DNA from: Nocardia ignorata NBRC 108230
GTDB taxonomy: Bacteria > Actinomycetota > Actinomycetes > Mycobacteriales > Mycobacteriaceae
Direction: 5' to 3'
DNA: 64,000 nt
NCBI RefSeq assembly: GCF_001612905.1
Contig: NZ_BDBI01000002.1
Location: 248,001-312,000, forward strand
The first letter of the stretch is position 1; each line of letters opens with the position of its first letter. Position numbers and translations under genes: made by a program. Below, in pieces: positions 49,268 through 60,726 of the stretch. The notes under the pieces are model-generated. The model was not told the DNA's origin. It did no database searches and worked only from the letters and a program-made list of their open reading frames with translations.

Positions 49268-50115
49268 TGGTGAGTATCGCCGCCCGGGCCGTGATACCGG
49301 CGAAGCCGGGGACCGAGCTGTCCACCGCACGCGTGCGCAAGATCGCCAAGACCCTTGCCGCGCCGGCCATTTCGATCGCCCTTGCCCTCGCCGCCTGGTA
49401 CGCGGTGTCGATGCTGGTACTCAGCGAAGGTCGCCGTTTCCTGCTGCCACCACCGCATGTGGTGTTCACCGAGTCGCTGACCGATCCGAAGAAGCTCGAG
49501 GTGATGGGTGAGGCATTGGCGGTGACCGCGCGGGTCGCGCTCACCGGGCTGCTGATCTCGGCCGTGCTCGGTGTCGCCATCGCGGTGCTGATGAGCCAGG
49601 CCAAACCGATCGAGAACGTCGTCTATCCGTATGCCGTCGTGCTGCAAGCGATTCCGGTGCTCGCCGTGGTCCCGCTGATCGGGCTGTGGCTCGGCTACGG
49701 TTTCGCCGCGCGGACCACGGTCTGTGTGCTCATCGCCATTCACCCGATCATCGCGATGACGTTGTTCGGCATCAAATCCGTCGACGCGAACCTACGCGAG
49801 CTGTTCACTCTCGGCCGCGCCGGGCGCCTGCGCAGGCTCTGGTCCCTGCAACTACCGGCCGCCTTGCCCTCCACCCTGACCGGTTTACGCACGGCCGCCG
49901 GGCTTTCCGTCACCGGCGCGATCATCGGCGACATGTTCTTCGCGCAGGGCAAACCCGGCATCGGCACCCTGCTCGACACCTACCGCGCCCGGCTCCAATC
50001 CGAGGACCTCATCGGCGCGCTCCTGCTCGCCGCCCTGTTCGGGGTGCTCGTGTTCACCGTTTTCACGCTGATCCAGAAGGTCAGCGTCGGCCGCTGGCAC
50101 GACTCGGCCCACTAG
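49267..50115 (+). CDS. ABC transporter permease, NitT/TauT type
   Basis: 282 residues, about six transmembrane helices. The coupling EAA loop is ELFTLGRAGRLRRLWSLQLPAALPSTLTGLR. It pairs with the ATPase and the lipoprotein binding protein of the same operon; the N-terminal 30 residues are cytoplasmic and basic. Confidence 0.92.
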   Translation: MVSIAARAVIPAKPGTELSTARVRKIAKTLAAPAISIALALAAWYAVSMLVLSEGRRFLLPPPHVVFTESLTDPKKLEVMGEALAVTARVALTGLLISAVLGVAIAVLMSQAKPIENVVYPYAVVLQAIPVLAVVPLIGLWLGYGFAARTTVCVLIAIHPIIAMTLFGIKSVDANLRELFTLGRAGRLRRLWSLQLPAALPSTLTGLRTAAGLSVTGAIIGDMFFAQGKPGIGTLLDTYRARLQSEDLIGALLLAALFGVLVFTVFTLIQKVSVGRWHDSAH

Positions 50116-50126
50116 AAGGAACCGCC

Positions 50127-51287
50127 ATGAAAAACGCACGTCCCCTGCACCGCCTCGGTATCGCGGCCCTTGCCCTCACCCTCGCCGCCTGTTCCGGCGA
50201 AACCGGTGAGGACACCGCCGTCGCCCTCGAACCCGCACCCGCCGAACAATGGCTGGCCGGTGTCTGCCCGGAGACCGTTGTCGTGCAGTTGCAATGGGCC
50301 CCGGAAACCGACTCCGGCCCGATCTTCGGCCTGCTCGGTCCCGGCTACACGGTCGACGCCGACAACAACAAGATCACCGGTCCGCTCGTCACCGCGGGCA
50401 AGGACACCGGGGTGGAACTCGAGATCCGGGCGGGCGGACCGGCCATCGGCTTCCAGACCGTGCCGTCGCAGATGTACGTCGACGAGAGCATCACCCTCGG
50501 CCTCGCCCACTCCGAGCACGCCATCGCCGCCGCCGGGCAGCAGCCGATCGTGGCGGTCACCACCTTGCTGCGCAACAGCCCGCAGATGCTGATGTGGGAC
50601 CCGGCGACCAATCCCGGCTGGCAGGGGATCGCCGATATCGGCCGGTCCGGCAGGCCGATCGTGGTGTCCAAGGGGCAGCTGTACCCGGACTGGCTGGTGG
50701 CGCGTGGCCTGGTGAAACCCGAACAGATCGACGCCTCCTACGACAATTCGCCGTCCCGGTTCGTCACCGATCCGTCCTTCGCGCAGCAGGGTTTCGTCAA
50801 CGCCGAGCCCTACACCTACGAACACGAGGTGCGCGCCTGGAACAAGCCCGTGCGCTACCAGCTGCTCAAGGACGTCGGCTACGAGGGATACGCCCGCACA
50901 GTGAACGTCCGGGCGGACAAACTCGCCGAATTGCGGCCCTGCCTGCAGAAATTGGTGCCGATGATCCAGCGGGCCACCGCCGAATTCCGGGCCGATTCGA
51001 CGCATGTCGACGAGGTGGTCGTCGATGTGGTCGAGCAGAATCCCAAGCTCAGCCCCTACAGTGCCGAGCTCGCCGCGTTCGGCTCCACGGCGCTGATCGA
51101 CGGCGGCCTGATCGGCAACGACAGCGACGGTGTGCTCGGCAGCTTCGACGAGGCCCGCGTGCAGCGCATCATCGACGAATTCGCGCCCATCCTGCGCGCG
51201 GGCGGGGCGAATGTGCCGTCCGGCCTGCGGGCATCGGATCTCGTCACCAAGGAATTCCTCGACCCGTCCATCTCCGTCACCGGATAA
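50127..51287 (+). CDS. ABC transporter substrate-binding lipoprotein
   Basis: 386 residues from ATG with AGAAGGA upstream. Signal peptide with lipobox LAAC (C22). Resembles THI5/NMT1-type binding proteins of the NitT/TauT class: VVVQLQWAPETDSGPIFGLL near the N-terminus and QFxV-like hinge segments. Anchored outside the membrane, it should hand an organic N-compound to the permease. The cargo is unknown. Confidence 0.88.
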   Translation: MKNARPLHRLGIAALALTLAACSGETGEDTAVALEPAPAEQWLAGVCPETVVVQLQWAPETDSGPIFGLLGPGYTVDADNNKITGPLVTAGKDTGVELEIRAGGPAIGFQTVPSQMYVDESITLGLAHSEHAIAAAGQQPIVAVTTLLRNSPQMLMWDPATNPGWQGIADIGRSGRPIVVSKGQLYPDWLVARGLVKPEQIDASYDNSPSRFVTDPSFAQQGFVNAEPYTYEHEVRAWNKPVRYQLLKDVGYEGYARTVNVRADKLAELRPCLQKLVPMIQRATAEFRADSTHVDEVVVDVVEQNPKLSPYSAELAAFGSTALIDGGLIGNDSDGVLGSFDEARVQRIIDEFAPILRAGGANVPSGLRASDLVTKEFLDPSISVTG

Positions 51288-51298
51288 GGAGACATTCC

Positions 51299-52288
51299 AT
51301 GAGCACCAGCTACGACCTGTCCGAGGTCTCGCGCGAGAAGCGGATGGGCGGCCTCGGCAGGGAAACCACCCGTGAGATCCGCGTCGTCGACCTGACCGAT
51401 TTCGAGAATCGCCGCGCCGAGATCACCGACCAACTGTGGGCGGCGGCCACCGAGATCGGCTTCTTCCAGCTCTCCGGGCACGGCATCCCGCAAGCGTTGA
51501 TCGACGAGATGTTCGGCGCCACAGCGGAGTTCTTCGCCTTGCCGCAGGAGATCAAAGCCAAATATCCGCTGGTGAAAGAACACAACGCCGGCTGGGAGAG
51601 CATGAGTCAGGTGCGCCCGTCCATCGGAGTGCCCGATCAGAAGGAGTCGTATCAGGTCACCCGGCCGCACATGGACGGGCTCTGGCCGAGCGAGACCGAG
51701 CTGCCCGGATTCCGTTCACGTGTCCTGGATTTCGAGCATCGGGCCTGGGAAGTGGCGATGCGGGTGCTGTCCTGCTTCGCCGACCGGCTCGGACTGGCGC
51801 GCGAACACTTCACCACCGCACACGATCCCGCATCGCCGAACTACCAGAGCGCACTGCGATTGCTGCACTACTTCGCGGTGCCCGAGGAACTGCGCGGCGT
51901 TCCCGGCCGCTGGCGGGCAGGCGCGCACACCGACTTCGACTGTCTCACCCTGCTTTTCCAGCGCGACGGCCAAGGCGGGCTGCAAGTATGTCCCGGCAAG
52001 GAGATGGCCGAACAGGAGTGGACCTCCATCACCCCGTCCTCGAGCCTGATCACCTGCAATATCGGCGACATGCTCACCCGCTGGAGCGACGATCTGCTGC
52101 CGTCGAACTTCCACCGGGTCCGCAGCCCCGGCGAGGGGGAGTACCAGGGCGAGCGCTACAGCATCGCCTACTTCGCCCAGGCCGACCGCGACGCGATCAT
52201 CCAGGGCCCCGGCGGCAAATACCCACCGGTCACCGCGGCCGATTTCCTCACCCAGCGTGTGCGAGCCAACTACCGGCCGCAGGGATAA
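51299..52288 (+). CDS. 2-Oxoglutarate/Fe(II) dioxygenase, isopenicillin N synthase family
   Basis: 329 residues from ATG, with AAGGAG upstream. Iron ligands H210, D212 and H272, and the 2-oxoglutarate pair R286/S288 (RYS), are all present; the DIOX_N part holds WAAATEIGFFQLSGHGI. It probably hydroxylates the compound taken up or released by the cluster. In the same family are thymine hydroxylase-like and EFE-like enzymes; the substrate is not determined. Confidence 0.9.
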   Translation: MSTSYDLSEVSREKRMGGLGRETTREIRVVDLTDFENRRAEITDQLWAAATEIGFFQLSGHGIPQALIDEMFGATAEFFALPQEIKAKYPLVKEHNAGWESMSQVRPSIGVPDQKESYQVTRPHMDGLWPSETELPGFRSRVLDFEHRAWEVAMRVLSCFADRLGLAREHFTTAHDPASPNYQSALRLLHYFAVPEELRGVPGRWRAGAHTDFDCLTLLFQRDGQGGLQVCPGKEMAEQEWTSITPSSSLITCNIGDMLTRWSDDLLPSNFHRVRSPGEGEYQGERYSIAYFAQADRDAIIQGPGGKYPPVTAADFLTQRVRANYRPQG

Positions 52289-52316
52289 TCGGCGCAGACA
52301 ACGGAAGGGACACGGC

Positions 52317-52991
52317 ATGAGCGGTCAGCGCCCGGAGGCGGAAGCGGAGCGTGACGACGGCACCTCACTGCTCGGCCCGTCGGTGCATCGCCGGATCAGG
52401 CAGCTGGTCCTTTCCGGCGAACTCGCCCCGGGCAGCCCACTCAGCGTGCCCGCGCTGGCGTCTCGGCTGGGGGTGAGCCGCAGCCCGGTGCGCGAGGCCG
52501 TGCAGCAGCTCATCTACGAGGGTCTCGCGGTGAGCACACCGCACGCGGGCGCGAAGGTGGCCGCCGTCGACGACGAACGCATCCGCGAGGTACTCGCGGT
52601 CCGCGCCGTCCTCGACGGCCTGGCCGCCGCCACGGCCGCCACCCGCCTCACCGACGCCGACCTCGACAAACTCGCGGCCGTCATCGCCGCCCAGGAAACC
52701 AACCTGGACGACGCCACCGACGCCGCCCGCGACGCCCAGCTCGACCTGGAATTCCACAGCTTCATCCGGGGCGCATCCGGAAACCGGTGCCTCGCCGACG
52801 AATTGGCGCGTCTGGAAGCGCAGGCGCACCTGTACCGAGGCGACCTGTGGTGCTCCGCGCGCAACCGTCGCGTGGCCCTGCGTGAACACCGCCGCATCCT
52901 TGAAGCCCTGGAATCAGGCCACCCCGAATCGGCCCGCGCCGCCGCCGAGGCGCACGTCCACGGCCTGATGACCCGCCTCTCCCGGCACTGA
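52317..52991 (+). CDS. GntR family regulator, FadR/VanR (FCD) type
   Basis: 224 residues from ATG with GGAAGGGA upstream. Winged helix at about 18-85 (LVLSGELAPGSPLSVPALASRLGVSRSPVREAVQQL) and an all-helical FCD effector domain with EFHSFIRGASGN supplying likely metal-ligand histidines. It ends the ABC/deaminase/dioxygenase run and probably controls it through the TTGCAYGYAA sites. Confidence 0.9.
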   Translation: MSGQRPEAEAERDDGTSLLGPSVHRRIRQLVLSGELAPGSPLSVPALASRLGVSRSPVREAVQQLIYEGLAVSTPHAGAKVAAVDDERIREVLAVRAVLDGLAAATAATRLTDADLDKLAAVIAAQETNLDDATDAARDAQLDLEFHSFIRGASGNRCLADELARLEAQAHLYRGDLWCSARNRRVALREHRRILEALESGHPESARAAAEAHVHGLMTRLSRH

Positions 52992-53071
52992 CTTGCTTGA
53001 GCCGGTTCCAAGGCGCGTCATCCATCGACGATGCCCGAGCCCGCCGCGGCGCCGGCGGTTTCGAGTCCGCC

Positions 53072-53620
53072 CTACCGGTCCGTGGCGCGGGTGTCCGACT
53101 GGCCGACGCGGCGATCCCGGTAGGCGGGCGCCTTCGTGGTACCCGCAGGCGTGAGCGTGCGCAGCAGGGGGAGCGTGCGCCGTTCGATCACCGTCGACAG
53201 CACGATCACGCTGTGCGACCGCACCACCGCGCTGGTGCGGTCGATGCTGAGCAGCACGGCCTGTAGACCGGCGTGTGAGTCGGCGCCGATCCGGCAGAGC
53301 ACGTCACCGGAACCCGTGGTCGCGTAGGCCTCGAGCACGCCGGGGATCGCGTCGAGTTCGGCGGTGAGGGTGTCGAGCGCGCCCTGGGCGATCTCCAGGG
53401 TGACGAACGCCTGCACGTCGAAACCCGCTGCGGTGACATCGATCTGGGGGTCGTAGGAGGCGATCACCCCGGCCTCCTCCATCCGGTTGATCCTGGCCTG
53501 CACCGTCGCGCGGGCCACCTTCGTGCGCCGCGAGAGTTCCAGGATCCCGGCCTTCTGGAACTCGTGCATGGCCGACAGGATCGCCAGGTCGAGTTCGTCC
53601 AGTTTCGCGGGTGTGCGCAT
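53072..53620 (-). CDS. Lrp/AsnC family regulator
   Basis: 182 residues from ATG at 53620 with GGAGG upstream. N-terminal winged helix (LDELDLAILSAMHEFQKAGILELSRRTKVARATVQARINRMEEAGVI) and a RAM ligand-binding domain. Divergent from hppD, so control of tyrosine breakdown is likely, with an aromatic amino acid as effector. Confidence 0.9.
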   Translation of the reverse strand: MRTPAKLDELDLAILSAMHEFQKAGILELSRRTKVARATVQARINRMEEAGVIASYDPQIDVTAAGFDVQAFVTLEIAQGALDTLTAELDAIPGVLEAYATTGSGDVLCRIGADSHAGLQAVLLSIDRTSAVVRSHSVIVLSTVIERRTLPLLRTLTPAGTTKAPAYRDRRVGQSDTRATDR

Positions 53621-53685
53621 GCCAGACCTCCGTCCTCGGGTGCTATTCAAATTGTCCACCATCCGACAGCGTGAGGTATCAACTT

Positions 53686-53700
53686 TGGTCAGCATGACCA
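53686..53700. promoter_or_regulatory. Operator candidate between the Lrp gene and hppD
   Basis: TGGTCA (53686-53691) and TGACCA (53695-53700) form a perfect inverted repeat around GCA, roughly midway between the two start codons. Confidence 0.5.
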
Positions 53701-53748
53701 GGCTTGAGCGGTGTTGTTGCCTAGCTCACCGGTGGCGCGCTTTCCTAG

Positions 53749-54894
<1,146 letters not shown>

Positions 54895-54925
54895 GTGCGT
54901 CCGCGCACGCACTACAGTTCATGGC

Positions 54926-55453
54926 ATGCGGATCCCCTCGGCGATCATCACCGGCATGGCCCTGGCTGTCGTGCTGTCGTCGTGCGGATCGGGGGGCGAC
55001 TCCGATTCGCCGGCGGGCCCGAATCGGCCGCCACCGAAGGTGGCCTCACTCGGCCCGTTCGTCGGCGAGTGCGGGCACGTCACCGACGACGAGGTGCGCG
55101 AGCTGGCGGGCCTGTCCCAGATCGCGCGGGTGTACAAGAACTCGACCGGCTGCAACTGGCAGTCGGCCGGATTGTTCGCCCCGAGCGTGACATTCGCGTC
55201 CTATCGCGGCAGCCCGATCGAACGCGAGAAGGCCTGGGTGTCCAGCGTCGGCCGCAACCCGGAGTCGATCGATGTGGCCGGTCGCCCCGGTTTTCAGGCG
55301 CTCGACCCGCAGGGGACCGTCTGCGACTTCGCGGTGCAACTCGACGACGACTTCTTCGAATGGTCCATCTCCACCGGCACTTTCGCCACGGGCGGTAACC
55401 CGTGCGACCGCACACGGAAACTGGCCGAGCTCACGGTAGGACGGCTGGGATGA
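54926..55453 (+). CDS. DUF3558 lipoprotein
   Basis: 175 residues. Signal peptide and lipobox LSSC (C20), then the DUF3558 pattern with GPFVGECGHVTDDEV, NSTGCNWQ and CDFAVQLDDD. These extracytoplasmic lipoproteins are abundant in Nocardia and relatives, role unknown. TACAGT (54913-54918) is seven bases before the ATG with no ribosome binding site, again leaderless. Overlaps the next gene by ATGA. Confidence 0.85.
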   Translation: MRIPSAIITGMALAVVLSSCGSGGDSDSPAGPNRPPPKVASLGPFVGECGHVTDDEVRELAGLSQIARVYKNSTGCNWQSAGLFAPSVTFASYRGSPIEREKAWVSSVGRNPESIDVAGRPGFQALDPQGTVCDFAVQLDDDFFEWSISTGTFATGGNPCDRTRKLAELTVGRLG

Positions 55454-56001
55454 GCGCCACCAGGATCGCGACCGCCGCGGCGGCGCTGCTGCTCACCGTC
55501 ACCCTCGCGGGCTGCGGTGAGAAGGTCGAGGGCAACGCGCGCCCGGCAGGCGGCGGTGGCGGCGGCGAGTCGGTGAACACCGATTTCGACAAGCTGCTGC
55601 GCGAATGCGAGGTCGTCGAACCCGCGAAGATCGGTGAGATCGTCGGCAACGCGCTCAGCGTCACCACCTCCTTCAGCGGCGCCGTCTGCATGTGGGACAT
55701 CGACGACGCACCTGGCGGCTCGGCCATGGCCACCCTCAACTGGTACGAGATGGGTACGCTGAACAACGAGAAGACCACCAACGAGAAGTTGGGGTACCTC
55801 ACCGGTGACATCACGGTGCAGGGTCGCAGGGCCCTGCAGGTGCGCAGGCCGGGCGACAACGACTCCTGCGGAGTCACCGCGCCGGCCGCCGATGTCGGGG
55901 TCATCGGCTGGTGGATCAACTACCGGCCGGGCTCGGCCCACCCGGATCCGTGCGCGGGAGCGCAGAAGCTGGTGGAGCTGACCCTGGATCTGGCCAGGTA
56001 G
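55450..56001 (+). CDS. DUF3558 lipoprotein, second copy
   Basis: 183 residues, translationally coupled to the first. Lipobox LAGC (C22), a Gly-rich tether (AGGGGGGE) and the same cysteine and tryptophan spacing (LLRECEVVEP, AVCMWDI, DSCGV). Likely a paralogous partner of the preceding lipoprotein at the cell surface. Confidence 0.85.
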   Translation: MSATRIATAAAALLLTVTLAGCGEKVEGNARPAGGGGGGESVNTDFDKLLRECEVVEPAKIGEIVGNALSVTTSFSGAVCMWDIDDAPGGSAMATLNWYEMGTLNNEKTTNEKLGYLTGDITVQGRRALQVRRPGDNDSCGVTAPAADVGVIGWWINYRPGSAHPDPCAGAQKLVELTLDLAR

Positions 56002-56024
56002 AAGCCTTGACGCACGACCCCGCT

Positions 56025-56273
56025 TTGACCCCGGTTCGGGCGGGCGCGTATCGTGGACCGCTGTGCCCGGATTGCTACGGGCAAGTTCGTGCGTGAACGT
56101 AGGCCAGCGAGAGCGGCTGATACGTTCCAGCGTGCCCAGAAAAAGGGCCCTGAGCCGCGCGCGACACGCCCGACCGCGGGTAAACGGAAACACGGTCGGA
56201 CGTGCGAGTGAAAGCTCGATGAACTGAAGACACGTGTTCCGCTACCGCAATCACCAATAAGGAAAGCCGGTCT
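56025..56273 (+). promoter_or_regulatory. str operon promoter and leader
   Basis: TTGACC (56025-56030), an 18-base spacer and TATCGT (56049-56054) give a strong promoter. The following leader of about 210 bases before rpsL holds no gene and may carry regulatory structure. Confidence 0.65.
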
Positions 56274-56648
56274 ATGCCAACCATCAACCAGCTGGTCCGC
56301 AAGGGTCGCCGCGACAAGGTCACCAAGACCAAGACTGCGGCCCTGAAGGGGAGCCCGCAGCGTCGTGGCGTGTGCACTCGCGTGTACACCACCACCCCCA
56401 AGAAGCCGAACTCCGCGCTCCGTAAGGTCGCGCGCGTTCGCCTGACCAGCGCGATCGAGGTCACGGCGTACATCCCCGGTGAAGGCCACAACCTGCAGGA
56501 GCACTCCATGGTGCTCGTCCGCGGCGGTCGTGTGAAGGACCTCCCGGGTGTCCGCTACAAGATCATCCGTGGCTCGCTGGACACCCAGGGTGTGAAGAAC
56601 CGCAAGCAGGCCCGCAGCCGCTACGGCGCCAAGAAGGAGAAGAGCTGA
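56274..56648 (+). CDS. rpsL: 30S ribosomal protein S12
   Basis: 124 residues, normal length. The streptomycin-region lysines are wild type ([12 protein letters not shown] and [13 protein letters not shown]), so this allele should be streptomycin-sensitive. AAGGAAAG precedes the ATG. One base separates its stop from rpsG. Confidence 0.98.
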   Translation: MPTINQLVRKGRRDKVTKTKTAALKGSPQRRGVCTRVYTTTPKKPNSALRKVARVRLTSAIEVTAYIPGEGHNLQEHSMVLVRGGRVKDLPGVRYKIIRGSLDTQGVKNRKQARSRYGAKKEKS

Positions 56649-56649
56649 T

Positions 56650-57120
56650 ATGCCACGCAAGGGCCCCGCACCCAAGCGTCCGCTGATCAACGACCCGGTC
56701 TACGGGTCCCCGCTGGTCACTCAGCTGGTCAACAAGATTCTGCTGGACGGCAAGAAGTCGACCGCCGAGCGCATCGTCTACGGTGCCCTCGAGCAGGCGC
56801 GCGAGAAGACCGGCACCGATCCGGTCGTCACCCTCAAGCGCGCGCTCGACAACGTCAAGCCCGCCCTCGAGGTGAAGCCCCGCCGCGTCGGTGGCGCCAC
56901 CTACCAGGTGCCGGTCGAGGTCCGTCCGGGCCGCGCCAACACCCTCGCGCTGCGCTGGCTGGTCAGCTACTCCCGCGCCCGTCGTGAGAAGACGATGATC
57001 GAGCGTCTCGCCCACGAGCTCCTCGACGCGAGCAACGGCCTCGGTGCCGCGGTGAAGCGTCGCGAGGACACCCACAAGATGGCCGAGTCGAACCGGGCCT
57101 TCGCGCACTACCGCTGGTGA
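56650..57120 (+). CDS. rpsG: 30S ribosomal protein S7
   Basis: 156 residues with [29 protein letters not shown] and [20 protein letters not shown] ends, as in other actinobacteria. Primary 16S-binding protein of the head. ATG starts one base after rpsL. Confidence 0.98.
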   Translation: MPRKGPAPKRPLINDPVYGSPLVTQLVNKILLDGKKSTAERIVYGALEQAREKTGTDPVVTLKRALDNVKPALEVKPRRVGGATYQVPVEVRPGRANTLALRWLVSYSRARREKTMIERLAHELLDASNGLGAAVKRREDTHKMAESNRAFAHYRW

Positions 57121-57153
57121 TAGTCCGGCCCGTCACTTAAAAGGGAGAATTTC

Positions 57154-59256
57154 GTGGCACAGGACGTGCTCACCGACCTGAACAAGGTCCGCAACATCGG
57201 CATCATGGCCCACATCGATGCGGGCAAGACCACCACGACCGAACGCATCCTGTTCTACACCGGCATCACGTACAAGATCGGTGAAGTTCACGACGGCGCG
57301 GCCACGATGGACTGGATGGAGCAGGAGCAGGAGCGTGGTATCACCATCACCTCCGCCGCTACCACCTGCTTCTGGAAAGACAACCAGATCAACATCATCG
57401 ACACCCCCGGGCACGTCGACTTCACCGTCGAGGTGGAGCGTTCGCTGCGCGTGCTCGATGGTGCGGTCGCGGTGTTCGACGGCAAAGAGGGTGTCGAGCC
57501 CCAGTCCGAGCAGGTGTGGCGTCAGGCCGACAAGTACGACGTGCCGCGTATCTGCTTCGTGAACAAGATGGACAAGCTCGGCGCTGATTTCTACTTCACC
57601 GTGCAGACCATCAAGGACCGTCTCGGTGCCAAGCCGCTGGTCATCCAGCTGCCGATCGGTGCCGAGAACGACTTCGAGGGCATCGTCGACCTCGTCGAGA
57701 ACAACGCCAAGGTCTGGAAGGGCGAGACCAAGCTCGGCGAAGAGTACGAGGTCGTCGAGATCCCGGCCGACCTCAAGGACAAGGCCGAGCAGTACCGCCA
57801 GGAGCTGCTCGAGACCGTCGCCGAGTCCGACGAGGCGCTGCTCGAGAAGTTCTTCGGTGGCGAGGAGCTCTCCGTCGAGGAGATCAAGGGCGCCATCCGC
57901 AAGATGACCGTCAACTCCGAGCTGTACCCGGTGCTGTGCGGTTCCGCGTTCAAGAACAAGGGCGTGCAGCCCATGCTCGACGCGGTCATCGATTACCTGC
58001 CCTCCCCGCTGGACGTCGAGGCCACCACCGGCCACGTGCCCGGCAAGGAAGACGAGATCCTGACCCGCAAGCCGAACGTCGACGAGCCGTTCTCGGCTCT
58101 GGCGTTCAAGATCGCGGTGCACCCGTTCTTCGGTGAGCTCACCTACATCCGCGTGTACTCGGGCAAGGTGGACTCCGGCTCGCAGGTCGTGAACTCGACC
58201 AAGGGCAAGAAGGAGCGTCTGGGCAAGCTGTTCCAGATGCACTCCAACAAGGAGAACCCGGTGACCACCGCTTCGGCGGGTCACATCTACGCCGTGATCG
58301 GTCTGAAGGACACCACCACCGGTGACACCCTCTCGGATCCGCAGAACCAGGTCGTCCTCGAGTCGATGACGTTCCCGGACCCGGTCATCGAGGTCTCCAT
58401 CGAGCCCAAGACCAAGTCCGACCAGGAGAAGCTCGGCACCGCGATCCAGAAGCTGGCGCGCGAGGACCCGACGTTCTCGGTGAAGCTCGACCAGGAGACC
58501 GGCCAGACCGTCATCGGCGGTATGGGCGAGCTCCACCTCGACATCCTCGTCGACCGCATGAAGCGCGAGTTCAAGGTCGAGGCGAACGTCGGTAAGCCGC
58601 AGGTGGCCTACCGTGAGACGATCACCAAGCCGGTCGAGAAGCTCGAGTTCACGCACAAGAAGCAGACGGGTGGCTCCGGCCAGTTCGCGAAGGTCATCAT
58701 CGCGGTCGAGCCCTTCGTCGGCGAAGACGGTGCGCACTACGAGTTCGAGAACAAGGTCTCCGGCGGTCGCGTGCCCCGTGAGTACATCCCGTCGGTCGAC
58801 GCGGGTGCCCAGGACGCCATGCAGTACGGCGTGCTCGCCGGCTACCCGCTGGTGAACCTGAAGGTCACCCTGCTCGACGGCGCGTACCACGACGTCGACT
58901 CCTCGGAGATGGCGTTCAAGATCGCGGGTTCGCAGGCCCTGAAGGAAGCGGCCCGTAAGGCCGGTCCGGTGATCCTCGAGCCGCTCATGGCGGTGGAGGT
59001 CATCACACCCGAGGATTACATGGGTGAAGTGATCGGCGACCTCAACTCCCGCCGTGGCCAGATCCAGGCCATGGAGGAACGCAGTGGTGCCCGTGTCGTC
59101 AAGGCGCTGGTTCCGCTCTCGGAGATGTTCGGCTACATCGGTGACCTGCGGTCGAAGACCCAGGGTCGCGCGAACTACTCCATGGTGTTCGCCCAGTACG
59201 CGGAGGTTCCGGCCAACGTGTCCAAGGAGATCATCGCCAAGGCGACCGGCGAGTAA
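57154..59256 (+). CDS. fusA: Elongation factor G
   Basis: 700 residues from GTG (AAAGGGAG upstream). GTPase motifs [17 protein letters not shown] and NKMDKLGAD are canonical, and the five-domain length is normal. Translocase of translation and recycling partner of RRF. Another, separate EF-G gene begins at 63346. Confidence 0.98.
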   Translation: MAQDVLTDLNKVRNIGIMAHIDAGKTTTTERILFYTGITYKIGEVHDGAATMDWMEQEQERGITITSAATTCFWKDNQINIIDTPGHVDFTVEVERSLRVLDGAVAVFDGKEGVEPQSEQVWRQADKYDVPRICFVNKMDKLGADFYFTVQTIKDRLGAKPLVIQLPIGAENDFEGIVDLVENNAKVWKGETKLGEEYEVVEIPADLKDKAEQYRQELLETVAESDEALLEKFFGGEELSVEEIKGAIRKMTVNSELYPVLCGSAFKNKGVQPMLDAVIDYLPSPLDVEATTGHVPGKEDEILTRKPNVDEPFSALAFKIAVHPFFGELTYIRVYSGKVDSGSQVVNSTKGKKERLGKLFQMHSNKENPVTTASAGHIYAVIGLKDTTTGDTLSDPQNQVVLESMTFPDPVIEVSIEPKTKSDQEKLGTAIQKLAREDPTFSVKLDQETGQTVIGGMGELHLDILVDRMKREFKVEANVGKPQVAYRETITKPVEKLEFTHKKQTGGSGQFAKVIIAVEPFVGEDGAHYEFENKVSGGRVPREYIPSVDAGAQDAMQYGVLAGYPLVNLKVTLLDGAYHDVDSSEMAFKIAGSQALKEAARKAGPVILEPLMAVEVITPEDYMGEVIGDLNSRRGQIQAMEERSGARVVKALVPLSEMFGYIGDLRSKTQGRANYSMVFAQYAEVPANVSKEIIAKATGE

Positions 59257-59261
59257 TTCGC

Positions 59262-59293
59262 TTGCCGCGGCCTTGTACGCTTGGCCGCGGCAA
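59262..59293 (+). other. Perfect hairpin between fusA and tuf
   Basis: TTGCCGCGGCC (59262-59272) pairs with GGCCGCGGCAA (59283-59293) around a ten-base loop. No T run follows, so it is probably not a simple terminator; partial termination or an mRNA-stabilising element would fit the usual excess of EF-Tu over EF-G. Confidence 0.6.
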
Positions 59294-59370
59294 CCGGGCG
59301 TCAGCACGACCCCCCTTATTAACCGCACTGCTGCAAAAAAGCACGCACTAACTAGTCCAGGAGGACAACA

Positions 59371-60561
59371 GTGGCGAAGGCGAAGTTCGAGCGGACGAAG
59401 CCCCACGTCAACATCGGCACCATCGGTCACGTCGACCATGGCAAGACCACGCTGACTGCGGCCATCACCAAGGTGCTCGCCGACAAGTACCCGGACCTGA
59501 ACGAGAGCTTCGCTTTCGACCAGATCGACAAGGCGCCGGAGGAGAAGGCTCGTGGTATCACGATCAACATCTCCCACGTCGAGTACCAGACCGAAAAGCG
59601 CCACTACGCGCACGTCGACGCCCCGGGTCACGCCGACTACATCAAGAACATGATCACCGGTGCGGCCCAGATGGACGGTGCCATCCTCGTGGTCGCCGCC
59701 ACCGACGGCCCGATGCCGCAGACCCGCGAGCACGTGCTGCTCGCCCGTCAGGTCGGCGTGCCCTACATCCTGGTCGCGCTGAACAAGTCGGACATGGTCG
59801 ACGACGAGGAAATCCTCGAGCTCGTCGAGATGGAGGTCCGCGAGCTGCTGGCGTCGCAGGAGTTCGACGAGGATGCCCCCGTCGTGCGCGTCTCCGGCCT
59901 CAAGGCCCTCGAGGGTGACGAGAAGTGGGCCGAGTCCATCGTCGAGCTGATGAAGGCCGTCGACGACTCGATCCCGGACCCGGTCCGTGAGACCGAGCTC
60001 CCGTTCCTGATGCCCGTCGAGGACGTGTTCACCATCACCGGTCGTGGCACCGTCGTCACCGGTCGTGTCGAGCGCGGCATCATCAACGTGAACGAGGAAG
60101 TCGAGATCGTCGGCATCCGCGAGAAGAGCACCAAGACCACCGTCACCGGTATCGAGATGTTCCGCAAGCTGCTCGACCAGGGCCAGGCCGGCGACAACGT
60201 CGGTCTGCTGGTTCGTGGCATCAAGCGCGAAGATGTCGAGCGTGGCCAGGTCGTCGTGAAGCCGGGCACCACCACTCCCCACACGGAGTTCGAGGGCCAG
60301 GCGTACATCCTGTCGAAGGACGAGGGCGGTCGCCACACCCCGTTCTTCAACAACTACCGCCCGCAGTTCTACTTCCGTACCACGGACGTGACGGGCGTTG
60401 TGACCCTCCCCGAGGGCACCGAGATGGTCATGCCCGGTGACAACACCGAGATGTCCGTCAAGCTGATCCAGCCGGTCGCCATGGACGAGGGCCTGCGCTT
60501 CGCGATCCGCGAGGGTGGCCGCACCGTCGGCGCCGGTCGCGTCACGAAGATCATCAAGTGA
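59371..60561 (+). CDS. tuf: Elongation factor Tu
   Basis: 396 residues from GTG with AGGAGGACA upstream, the best ribosome binding site of the region. [17 protein letters not shown] and NKSDM motifs, and domain 2/3 residues, all standard. Delivers aminoacyl-tRNA. Confidence 0.98.
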   Translation: MAKAKFERTKPHVNIGTIGHVDHGKTTLTAAITKVLADKYPDLNESFAFDQIDKAPEEKARGITINISHVEYQTEKRHYAHVDAPGHADYIKNMITGAAQMDGAILVVAATDGPMPQTREHVLLARQVGVPYILVALNKSDMVDDEEILELVEMEVRELLASQEFDEDAPVVRVSGLKALEGDEKWAESIVELMKAVDDSIPDPVRETELPFLMPVEDVFTITGRGTVVTGRVERGIINVNEEVEIVGIREKSTKTTVTGIEMFRKLLDQGQAGDNVGLLVRGIKREDVERGQVVVKPGTTTPHTEFEGQAYILSKDEGGRHTPFFNNYRPQFYFRTTDVTGVVTLPEGTEMVMPGDNTEMSVKLIQPVAMDEGLRFAIREGGRTVGAGRVTKIIK

Positions 60562-60582
60562 GTCTCTGACTCACTGACACCG

Positions 60583-60625
60583 CAACGGCGTCGCTCCCCC
60601 GGGAGCGGCGCCGTTCGGCGTTTTC
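60583..60625 (+). terminator. Intrinsic terminator after tuf
   Basis: AACGGCG-T-CGCTCCC pairs with GGGAGCG-G-CGCCGTT (one U-G), then CGGCGTTTTCC. Confidence 0.88.
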
Positions 60626-60726
60626 CGGGGGCGCATCGAAGGATCCCATAAGCGTGGTTCGCCATAATCGGTCGAAATCGATTGCCCGGCATGGCATTCT
60701 GAGGACAGATCGACGGGGGTGTCGCC

